Below are positions 43,501-50,741 of a DNA stretch of 64,000 nt, one piece after another. The stretch is from Paenibacillus pinistramenti (lineage in GTDB: Bacteria > Bacillota > Bacilli > Paenibacillales > Paenibacillaceae). A model generated the notes under the pieces. It was given only the letters and a program-made list of their open reading frames with translations. It did not search any database and was not told where the DNA came from. The translations under genes and the position numbers were made by a program. The DNA is taken from contig NZ_VAWG01000001.1 of assembly GCF_005869875.1 (NCBI RefSeq), forward strand, positions 558,001-622,000, in the 5' to 3' direction. Positions within the stretch are counted from its first letter, which is position 1. The number at the start of each line of letters is the position of its first letter.

Positions 43501-45144
43501 TTATTTCGCGTCGCCGATCTTCTTGACGTTCTCCTGCCATTTTTCGGTCCGGAACTGGAGCAGCTTCTCCAGGCCTGCTTTTTCAGCGTTATTCTTCGCT
43601 TTCTCCAGAGCCGACAGCACCCCTTCATCCGATTTGGCCTGAACCATCTGGGCGAAAGCAAGGGAATAAATATCCTGGACATTTTGCGCGATGATGCCGG
43701 TCTCCGTATCCGGAATCGGATCGGTATTGACAAACTCCGTAATGTCCAGTGCCGTCTTCCAGGTCACCGTGGACTGCGCCACCGTCTCCCAGGATTTTTG
43801 GTTGGCGGCAAGCGATTCCTCAATCTTCATCTTCGCTGTGTCAATGAAGGTGGTATTGCCCGCCCAGTTGAAGTCCTCGAACTTTCTCATCGTCTCCGAG
43901 CGGTCGTTAGCAGAAGCCGTCTTGTATTTCTCGTTCGGAATCGGGGCTCCGTCCGCATCCTCTTCGTCCCAGTACAAGCCTTTCGGACCAAAGAACAGAA
44001 CCTTCTGTCCCTCCGGACCTGTGATCCAGTCAAAATAAGCGAAGATCGCCTCCGGATCCTTGGCTTTCTTCGTAATGACATTGACATTCCAGCCCAGTGT
44101 CTCAAAGCCGCTGACAAATACCTTGTTCTTGTCGAGTCCGGCTTTATGAACCGGCCAGATGATTTCATAGCCGCTGTCCGGATTGCTTGCTGTCAGCGCG
44201 CGGTGCCCCTCGGCTCCATAAGTAGTGATGTTAGACTCGATCATGACCGCTACCCGGCCGGTGTTTACCTTTTCTTTAACCGCATCCTGGGTCTGCTGCA
44301 GCGCATCCTGCGTAATCAGCCGTTCACGGAACAGCTTATTGATGTATAGCATCATTTCCTTGAAAGCAGGGTCGTCATAGATAGAGACAAGTTTATCGCC
44401 TTCCGGGTACCCCATCAGGGAGATGAACTTGCTGGTGGCATTCTCCCTGAAACCGCCGTACATAATTTCAAGGCCTGCCCCCTTCTCGCCGACCTCCAAA
44501 GGCACGACATCCGGATACTTCTCTTTCACTTGGAGCAAATACTGATACAGGTCATCGAAGGTTTCCAGCGCCGGTCTGCCGAGCGCGTTATAGATGTCTT
44601 TATTGACCATCCAGCCGCCGTTCCCGAATTGCCCGGAGGTATACCAATTCGGGATTTGATAGATTTTCCCGTCTTCAGACCGAAGCAGATTCAGGGTGGA
44701 TTCCTTCACATATTTCTTGAAGTTCGGATACTTCTCAAAATAATCATCCAGCGCAACAAGCTGCCCTGCCTGCACGAGCCGTTCCACCGTTGATCCCCGG
44801 TCGGTGAAGATCACATCCGGCAGATCGCCGCTGACGATCATCGTGTTCAGCTTTTCCGCGGCCGCTCCTCCGGATTGAATCGGTTCAACGGTCACCTTCC
44901 GGTTCTCCTGAATCCATTTCGTCGCCTCATTGTCTCCCCAAGGCGCTGTGGTAAGCCAGTCATAGTTGCCATAGAAGCTGAAGGTTAAGGGCTTGATTCC
45001 GCCGCCGTCACCGCTGACAGCCGCAGTATCTGTTGTTCCCCCGTTAGTCTCTGAAGCGCCGGAATTCCCGCCTCCGCCGCAGGCCGTGAGAAGCAGCATC
45101 ATGGAGGCCATCAGAAGCGATGCCCATTTCAAACGATTGCGCAT
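43501..45144 (-). CDS. LplA-type ABC transporter solute-binding lipoprotein
   Basis: The 547-residue protein has a lipoprotein signal (LTAC, Cys22), a Gly/Ser/Thr-rich linker (to about 50) and a long solute-binding domain of the LplA/YtcQ type (EATKWIQENRKVTVEPIQSGG, DVIFTDRGSTVERLVQAGQLVALD, FAYFDWITGPEGQKVLFFGPKGLYW). It delivers an oligosaccharide to the permeases at 46098 and 45179. The gene follows the latter by 34 bp; placement of the binding protein after its permeases is less common than the reverse order elsewhere in this window. Confidence 0.9.
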   Translation of the reverse strand: MRNRLKWASLLMASMMLLLTACGGGGNSGASETNGGTTDTAAVSGDGGGIKPLTFSFYGNYDWLTTAPWGDNEATKWIQENRKVTVEPIQSGGAAAEKLNTMIVSGDLPDVIFTDRGSTVERLVQAGQLVALDDYFEKYPNFKKYVKESTLNLLRSEDGKIYQIPNWYTSGQFGNGGWMVNKDIYNALGRPALETFDDLYQYLLQVKEKYPDVVPLEVGEKGAGLEIMYGGFRENATSKFISLMGYPEGDKLVSIYDDPAFKEMMLYINKLFRERLITQDALQQTQDAVKEKVNTGRVAVMIESNITTYGAEGHRALTASNPDSGYEIIWPVHKAGLDKNKVFVSGFETLGWNVNVITKKAKDPEAIFAYFDWITGPEGQKVLFFGPKGLYWDEEDADGAPIPNEKYKTASANDRSETMRKFEDFNWAGNTTFIDTAKMKIEESLAANQKSWETVAQSTVTWKTALDITEFVNTDPIPDTETGIIAQNVQDIYSLAFAQMVQAKSDEGVLSALEKAKNNAEKAGLEKLLQFRTEKWQENVKKIGDAK

Positions 45145-45178
45145 TCTTTCCCCTTCTTTCTACACAATTTGGAGACTG

Positions 45179-46069
45179 CTATTCTTTCAAGGAACCGATC
45201 AATACACCCTTAACAAAGTATTTTTGGAGAAAAGGGTACGTTAAAATAATCGGGATCGTCGCAATCATCATGGTAGCCATGGTCAGTGATTTGGTCGTAA
45301 TTGTCCGGTTCCGGTTCATATGGTCCAGGGCGATAGCATTAGAGGAGCCGATTTCGGTCATGATGTTGGAGTTCATAATCTGCCGCAGCAGGGTCTGAAT
45401 CGGAAGCAGGCCGTCCTTGGTAATATAGATCGCCCCCGTGAACCAGTCGTTCCAGTATCCCACCGCTGTAAATAATGCAATTGTGGCGAGCACCGGGCCC
45501 GAGACCGGAATGACGATTTTGAAGAAGATGCCGTAGTTGCCGCAGCCGTCGATTTTGGCCGATTCTTCCAGACCATCCGGCAGATTGGAGAAGAAGGTGC
45601 GGATGACAATCATGTTATAGACGCTGATAATGCCCGGGATAATCAGAACCCAGAAGGTGTCCAGCATTCCCAGCGAGCGGATAAGCAGATAAGTCGGGAT
45701 CAGCCCTCCGCTGAAGAACATCGTGATCATGAAGAAGACCATATAATATTTTCGAAAAAGCAGGGTCTTCTTGGACATTCCATAAGCCAGCAGCGCCGTG
45801 AAAAAGACGGATAACGCCGTTCCGCTGATCGTTCTGAGGATGGTGATCCAGAAAGAATTGAGCAGGCGGTTATCCTGAAACACAATATAATAATTTTCCA
45901 GTGTAAACACTCTCGGCCACAACGTTACGCCGCCGAGCGCCGTATCGCTCCCCTGGTTAAAGGAGATGACCAGCGAGTTCCAAAACGGGTACAGCATAAT
46001 GACCGCAAGCAGTGTCATCAGAATATAAATCGTTCGCTGCATGATTTTGTCGCCCAGGCTTAGTCTCAC
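45179..46069 (-). CDS. LplC-type ABC transporter permease
   Basis: The 296-residue protein has six membrane segments and an EAA loop (EESAKIDGCGNYGIFFKIVIPVSGP). I place the start at GTG 46069 because AAGGAGG lies 8 nt upstream, which gives the length usual for LplC proteins; reading back to 46129 would overlap the upstream permease gene. It partners the LplB-type permease. No ATPase is encoded. Confidence 0.9.
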   Translation of the reverse strand: MRLSLGDKIMQRTIYILMTLLAVIMLYPFWNSLVISFNQGSDTALGGVTLWPRVFTLENYYIVFQDNRLLNSFWITILRTISGTALSVFFTALLAYGMSKKTLLFRKYYMVFFMITMFFSGGLIPTYLLIRSLGMLDTFWVLIIPGIISVYNMIVIRTFFSNLPDGLEESAKIDGCGNYGIFFKIVIPVSGPVLATIALFTAVGYWNDWFTGAIYITKDGLLPIQTLLRQIMNSNIMTEIGSSNAIALDHMNRNRTITTKSLTMATMMIATIPIILTYPFLQKYFVKGVLIGSLKE

Positions 46070-46097
46070 ACTTTCCCCCTCCTTCAGGTAGCAGATC

Positions 46098-47024
46098 CTA
46101 CCAGAGACTAACTCCTGCCCGGCGGGCAATTTTGTTGGCCGATACCAGCAGAATCACACTGATTCCCGCTTTAAACAGCCCTACTGCAGTTGCATAAGAG
46201 AATCTGGCATTCAATATCCCAACACGGTAGACATAGGTGTCAATAACATCGGAGTAAGGCCGCAGGATCGGATTGGTTGCCAGCAGCAAAATGTCTTCGA
46301 AGCCTGCACTGAGGAGATTGCCGATGGCAAGAATCATAAAGATGATGATGATAGGGGCAATACTGGGGAGTGTAATCAAGTAGATTTGTTTGAAGCGGCT
46401 TGCACCGTCTATTGAGGCGGCCTCATACAGGGTTGGATCAACGCCTGCAATCGCAGCCAGGTAGACAATACTCGCAAATCCGACATCCTTCCAGACATTT
46501 ACGCTGACCAGAATCGACCAGAAGTATTTCGGAACCGCCAGAAAGTTCACCGGCTCACTGATCAAGCCCATCCGTTCCAGCAAATAGTTCACCGTTCCGT
46601 TGTCAACGGACAGCAGCGAGAAGACAAAACCGGATACAATGACCCAGGACAGGAAGTAAGGCAGATAGCTGACCGTCTGGATAAAGCGTTTAAAGGTCAT
46701 GCTCCCGATCTCATTCAGCATCAGCGCAAGAATAATCGGGGCAGGGAAGGTAATGACCAGCTTCAGCAGGCTGATTACCAATGTATTTCGCATCACATTC
46801 CAGAACTCCGGAGCCTCAAAGAACATTCTGAAATGCATGAAGCCAACCCAGGGACTCTTCCAAATGCCGCTGAAAATATCGTACTGCTGGAAGGCCATTA
46901 CCACGCCGTACATAGGAATATAGCTAAATATGAAAATGAAGATAATGCCCGGCCAAACCATGGATTGCAGATCCCATTGATTCCTAAATTTCTTCCAATT
47001 GCCTGGTTTCCCGGCCGCTTTCAT
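46098..47024 (-). CDS. LplB-type ABC transporter permease
   Basis: The 308-residue protein has six membrane segments, the LplB-type FSYIPMYGVVMAFQQYDIFSGI start region and an EAA loop (YEAASIDGASRFKQIYLITLP). It forms the membrane channel of the importer with the LplC-type permease. The ATG follows GGAGGG, 54 bp after the GH4 gene; a 10-bp repeat block fills part of that gap. Confidence 0.9.
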   Translation of the reverse strand: MKAAGKPGNWKKFRNQWDLQSMVWPGIIFIFIFSYIPMYGVVMAFQQYDIFSGIWKSPWVGFMHFRMFFEAPEFWNVMRNTLVISLLKLVITFPAPIILALMLNEIGSMTFKRFIQTVSYLPYFLSWVIVSGFVFSLLSVDNGTVNYLLERMGLISEPVNFLAVPKYFWSILVSVNVWKDVGFASIVYLAAIAGVDPTLYEAASIDGASRFKQIYLITLPSIAPIIIIFMILAIGNLLSAGFEDILLLATNPILRPYSDVIDTYVYRVGILNARFSYATAVGLFKAGISVILLVSANKIARRAGVSLW

Positions 47025-47041
47025 CCATTTTCCCTCCTTCG

Positions 47042-47081
47042 GGACAGTCTAGAGCAATCTAGGATAATCTAGGACAATCTA
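47042..47081. repeat. 10-bp tandem repeat ending at the GH4 stop codon
   Basis: Four 10-bp units with plus-strand consensus GGACAATCTA (47042-47051, 47052-47061, 47062-47071, 47072-47081). The fourth ends with CTA, the complement of the GH4 stop codon TAG. Confidence 0.8.
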
Positions 47082-48377
47082 ATGAAACAACGGCAAGTAC
47101 GATTTATTCTTCTCCAGCATGTCATCCAGCAGCTGTTCCGCTGCGGTGACCGAAGGCATCAGCGGATGATGAACCATGGCCTGCAGGGCGATGTCCCGGT
47201 CCCCGTGCACGGCGGCCTCGATCGTCAGGCTCTCGTACTGCTTGACGGCCGCCAGCAGGCCTTTGACGGCCGGCGGGATTTTTCGCAGCGGGATCGGCAG
47301 CGGTCCCTGTTTGGTGACCACGCAGTTCACCTCAATCGAAGCGTCCTCGGGCAGGAAGTCGATAATTCCGCCGTTCCTTACATTCAGCGTCTGGATATCG
47401 CGGGAATCGTTATAGATGGACCGCATCAGCAGCACAGCCGCTTCCGAGTAATAGGCCCCGCCGCGCTGCTCCAGCTGCTTCGGCTTCTCCTTCAGCTCCG
47501 CGTTCCGGTACAGCTGGAACAGCTCCTCCTCCACCTTCTTCACGACTTCTGCGCGCGATCCGGTCGTTGCCGCCGCTTCCTTCTGTTCCTCCAGCATAGC
47601 GTCCGTCATATAGTAATAACTGAGGTAGTAGGAAGGGATGGCCTGAAGCGCGTTCAGGAACCGGTGATCCCAAGCATCAAACGGCACATTGCCCGCCTTA
47701 TAGCTCTGGGGGTAATCAATGAGCTCCTGCAGCCTGCTCTCTCCGTCAATGACGACATCAGAGACCCAGTGCAGATGGTTGATGCCAACAAACTCCGAAT
47801 AAATCTTCCCGATGGGAAGCCCGAAGAATTCGGAGAGCCATTTTTGAAACCCGATCGGCGAATTGCACAGTCCCACGCTCTTAACTGAAGAATATTTGTG
47901 AACCGCCTCAGTCACCATGCCTGCCGGATTTGTAAAATTCAGCAGCCACGCATCGGGAGCAAGCTCCTCGATGTCCCTGCAGATCTCCAGAATTACCGGG
48001 ATGGTCCGAAGGCCCTTCATCATCCCCCCGGGACCTGTCGTCTCCTGGCCGATGACATTGTAGCGGAGAGGGATTAATTCGTCCCACTTTCGCGCTTCCA
48101 GCATGCCGACTCGGATTTGGGTGCAGACAAAATCTGCGCCGGCGATAGCCTCTCTGCGGTTCAGCGTCTCAACCACGGTAATCGGCAGTCCGGACTTTGC
48201 GATCATACGCCTGCTCAGCTCCGCGATAATCTGCAGCTTCTCCCTCCCCTCCTCAATATCCACCAGCCATACTTCGCGGACGGGAAGCTCTTTGTGATGC
48301 AGGATAATGCCTTCCATGAGCTCAGGGGTGTACGATGACCCCGCTCCGATGACAACCAGCTTCAATGTTTCTCCCAT
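47079..48377 (-). CDS. GH4 family 6-phospho-glycosidase (6-phospho-beta-glucosidase-like)
   Basis: The 432-residue protein has the GH4 NAD-binding start LVVIGAGSSYTPELMEG, the IGQETTGPGGMMKGLRTIPV segment, and the metal-binding Cys in GLCNSPIG (near 170) and His in GINHLHW (near 197). GH4 enzymes use NAD+ and Mn2+ to cleave glycosides through a 3-keto intermediate; the 6-phospho-beta-glucosidase subgroup matches best. Its substrate must be phosphorylated inside the cell, and the BadF-type kinase gene just upstream (56 bp) could do that, because the importer is an ABC system, not a PTS. AAAGGAG precedes the ATG. Confidence 0.88.
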   Translation of the reverse strand: MGETLKLVVIGAGSSYTPELMEGIILHHKELPVREVWLVDIEEGREKLQIIAELSRRMIAKSGLPITVVETLNRREAIAGADFVCTQIRVGMLEARKWDELIPLRYNVIGQETTGPGGMMKGLRTIPVILEICRDIEELAPDAWLLNFTNPAGMVTEAVHKYSSVKSVGLCNSPIGFQKWLSEFFGLPIGKIYSEFVGINHLHWVSDVVIDGESRLQELIDYPQSYKAGNVPFDAWDHRFLNALQAIPSYYLSYYYMTDAMLEEQKEAAATTGSRAEVVKKVEEELFQLYRNAELKEKPKQLEQRGGAYYSEAAVLLMRSIYNDSRDIQTLNVRNGGIIDFLPEDASIEVNCVVTKQGPLPIPLRKIPPAVKGLLAAVKQYESLTIEAAVHGDRDIALQAMVHHPLMPSVTAAEQLLDDMLEKNKSYLPLFH

Positions 48378-48433
48378 GAGTGCTCCTTTCTTCGCCTATT
48401 CATTTTGTTCCCGGCAGGGTGATCTGCTGCAGC

Positions 48434-49408
48434 CTAGTCTGCGGGTACTTTGCCTTGTGACAGGCGGTCAATCACCTCTTGTTCCACAATCATGCCGCTG
48501 CTTTCCATCGCCAGAACGACCGAGCCGACAACCGGCTCACGGGTCAGAATCCTTAACCTGCCGTTCGGGGCCGCCTCCTTCACTCTCGGCTCAATGGCCC
48601 GCCGGATAATGCCGGAGCGGTCGCCCTTTGTCAGCAGACTGCCGGCAAGCACGATGTCAAAGCTGTCCTGCTCCATGTCCAGCCGGCGGATGGTCGCTGC
48701 TGCAGCCAAACCGAGCTCATCCCCCTGCTTCACCAGCAGGCCGGCGGCAACCGTGTCCCCTTCCTCAGCCGCCTGAAACAGCAGCTCTGCAATCTGCGGG
48801 GGCAGTTCTCTGAAATGATCCAGGTAATCCTCCCTTAACTCCGAAACGTTGGGGTAGCCCAGCAATCGGATTAAGCGTTCAGTCAGGACCGTGTTAGTCT
48901 CTCTTCCCTCATCCGCACGGAGGACGCTGCGGAAGACCTCCATACTCAAATCGTAGCCGCCGCCATAATCGCCGAACCGGTAACCAAATCCGCCGCATTG
49001 GTAGGCAGCTCCGTCCCGGTTTTTCCCGGCGCAGTTCACGCCCGAGCCGCAGATCAGCACAATCCCATAGCTCTTCTCTGTACCTGACCGCAAGGCATTC
49101 CAGGTATCGCACGAAATCTCCGTCCGGGGAAGGCCGAGCCGGCTGACGATGGGCCGCAGAATTTTAAAATCAATCTCTCTGTCTGCCCCCGCAAGGCCGA
49201 ACCAGGAGTAATCCAGCTGCTCCTTTGTCAGCCCTGACGCCTTAACCGCTTCCGATACGGCCTGCTGCAGACTGCTCTCCGCCTGCTCGCGGTTCTTCTG
49301 GTGATTCCCGTTCCCTCCCCTGCCTGAACCTATGACCTTACCCTGTTCATCTGCAATTATGGCGAAGGTTTTGCTGCCTCCGGCATCCACGCCCAAAAAA
49401 TACTTCAC
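48434..49408 (-). CDS. BadF/BadG/NagK-type sugar kinase
   Basis: The 324-residue protein belongs to the BadF/BadG/BcrA/BcrD ATPase family, which includes N-acetylglucosamine kinases. Signatures are the phosphate-1 loop FLGVDAGGSKTFAII at the start, SWFGLAGADRE near 75, and the adenosine loop ICGSGVNCAGKNRDG near 125. It probably phosphorylates an imported amino sugar or disaccharide at O6 for the GH4 enzyme downstream. The start is uncertain: GTG 49408 gives the family-like beginning and lies 11 nt from TAGGAG; GTG 49420 overlaps that site. It lies 9-21 bp after the LacI gene in the same operon. Confidence 0.85.
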   Translation of the reverse strand: MKYFLGVDAGGSKTFAIIADEQGKVIGSGRGGNGNHQKNREQAESSLQQAVSEAVKASGLTKEQLDYSWFGLAGADREIDFKILRPIVSRLGLPRTEISCDTWNALRSGTEKSYGIVLICGSGVNCAGKNRDGAAYQCGGFGYRFGDYGGGYDLSMEVFRSVLRADEGRETNTVLTERLIRLLGYPNVSELREDYLDHFRELPPQIAELLFQAAEEGDTVAAGLLVKQGDELGLAAAATIRRLDMEQDSFDIVLAGSLLTKGDRSGIIRRAIEPRVKEAAPNGRLRILTREPVVGSVVLAMESSGMIVEQEVIDRLSQGKVPAD

Positions 49409-49429
49409 CGATCGATTCACTCCTACTAT

Positions 49430-50419
49430 TCAGGTTAACCTTACAGATGCGGTGGATTCACGCACGAGAAGCTGAGGAGCGAGCTTCGTTACAGCAGCCG
49501 GCATCACCTCCCCGTGGATTAACTGCATCAGCAGATCTACGCCAATGCTGCCCATTTGCGCCTCAGGCTGCCTGACCGTAGTCAATCTGGGGTAAAATTC
49601 CCCAACGAACTGCTGATCATCAAAGCCAACGACCGAGATATCGTGGGGAACCAGAATCCCCTCCTCGCGAAGAGCCTGAACAACCCCGAGGGCAATAAAG
49701 TCATCCCCGCAGAAAAAGGCTGTCGGCAGCTTATCCTCACGAATCCACCTCTTGGCCACCTCATAGCCGCTGCTTACCGTAAATCCGCAGTATTCCGTGC
49801 CGTAAGGCGTCAGCCCGGCTTCCTCCAGCGCCTGGACATACCCCCGCTTGCGCTCGGCAACGCTCAGAAACACAGATGGGCCGCCGATATAGGCAATCTG
49901 GGTATGTCCAAGACCGGTCAAATGCTTAGTCGCTTCATACCCGCCTTGGAAGTTGTCAACGACAACACTTGGAACATCCTCATGCTGAAACTGATTATCC
50001 AGCAGCACAAAGGGAATGCCCTTCCTTCTCAGCTCCTCAACATATTCTTTCTCCTCGAGCGGAGACAGCAGGATAATCCCGTCGACACGGTCCTTCTGAA
50101 ACAGAAAGTTAGCGCTCTCATCCTCATTCTCAGCTATGGACAGGGCCAGGAAATAACCCTGCTCCGCCAGCTTGCGGTTCACCACGCGGATCACGCGGTC
50201 ATAGAAGGAGTCGTTAAAATTGGTAATGGACATTCCAATGACCCCCGTCTTGCCGCGCACCAGGCTCCGAGCCGCTGAATTGGGCTGATAATTCAATTCC
50301 TCCATGGCTTTGAGAACCTTCTGCCTGTTGGCTTCCCGTACAGATGGTGAATTGTTAAGGACCCGGGATACGGTGACTACGGAGAGTCCAGACTTTTTGG
50401 CTACATCATGAATGTTCAT
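49430..50419 (-). CDS. LacI family transcriptional repressor
   Basis: The 329-residue protein has a classical LacI HTH and hinge (NIHDVAKKSGLSVVTVSRVLNNSPSVREANRQKVLKAMEELNYQPNSAARSL in segments) and a periplasmic-binding-like sensor domain (about 60-329). It is first in the operon with kinase, GH4, ABC importer and GHL10-like genes, and its leader carries two matching operators, so it should repress itself and the operon. GAGGGAGG precedes the ATG region. The inducer is probably a sugar or sugar phosphate from this pathway. Confidence 0.92.
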   Translation of the reverse strand: MNIHDVAKKSGLSVVTVSRVLNNSPSVREANRQKVLKAMEELNYQPNSAARSLVRGKTGVIGMSITNFNDSFYDRVIRVVNRKLAEQGYFLALSIAENEDESANFLFQKDRVDGIILLSPLEEKEYVEELRRKGIPFVLLDNQFQHEDVPSVVVDNFQGGYEATKHLTGLGHTQIAYIGGPSVFLSVAERKRGYVQALEEAGLTPYGTEYCGFTVSSGYEVAKRWIREDKLPTAFFCGDDFIALGVVQALREEGILVPHDISVVGFDDQQFVGEFYPRLTTVRQPEAQMGSIGVDLLMQLIHGEVMPAAVTKLAPQLLVRESTASVRLT

Positions 50420-50446
50420 CTAAGATTCCAGGCCTCCCTCGCTTAC

Positions 50447-50468
50447 AAAGTTTAATCGTTTTAACTTT
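50447..50468. promoter_or_regulatory. LacI-type operator O1
   Basis: A 22-bp imperfect palindrome with arms AAAGTTTAA and TTTAACTTT around a central CG, the layout of LacI-family operators. It lies 28 bp before the LacI start, within the leader. Confidence 0.65.
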
Positions 50469-50478
50469 TAGGTTAAAT

Positions 50479-50500
50479 AAAAAAGAGAGGCCACTCTCTG
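50479..50500 (-). terminator. Short hairpin with U tract in the LacI leader (possible attenuator)
   Basis: On the minus strand AGAGAG and CTCTCT pair around TGGC, followed by TTTTTT. It lies between the two operators, inside the predicted leader, so it could end part of the transcripts early. The stem is only six pairs long. Confidence 0.45.
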
Positions 50501-50576
50501 CAAAACAGTATCCAGCCTGAAAATCAGACACTTTATGTCAGTTATCCCCTTATTAAGGGAAGGTAAAATGGTAACA

Positions 50577-50598
50577 AAAGTTTAAAGGTTTTTACTTT
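50577..50598. promoter_or_regulatory. LacI-type operator O2
   Basis: This 22-bp site is identical to O1 at 19 of 22 positions (arms AAAGTTTAA and TTTACTTT). It lies directly downstream of the -10 box, where a bound repressor would block initiation. O1 and O2 centres are 130 bp apart. Confidence 0.6.
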
Positions 50599-50604
50599 GG
50601 TTTG

Positions 50605-50633
50605 ATAATATCACCGTTTCCAATATCAGTCAA
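50605..50633 (-). promoter_or_regulatory. Promoter of the LacI/kinase/GH4/ABC operon
   Basis: On the minus strand TTGACT (50633-50628), a 17-bp spacer and TATTAT (50610-50605). It predicts a leader of about 180 nt before the LacI start. Confidence 0.7.
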
Positions 50634-50693
50634 TCCATAAACGGAAGCCTGCTTTATAGAAATTTTTTTCACCATTCAAAGTAAAAATAATCA

Positions 50694-50722
50694 TAAAAAA
50701 AGAGCCACAAAGGTGGCCCTCT
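50694..50722 (-). terminator. Intrinsic terminator after the GH31 gene
   Basis: On the minus strand AGGGCCAC and GTGGCTCT pair around CTTT, followed by seven U. It separates the GH31 operon from the LacI operon. Confidence 0.8.
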
Positions 50723-50741
50723 ATACTCATTCGCAAGCCTC

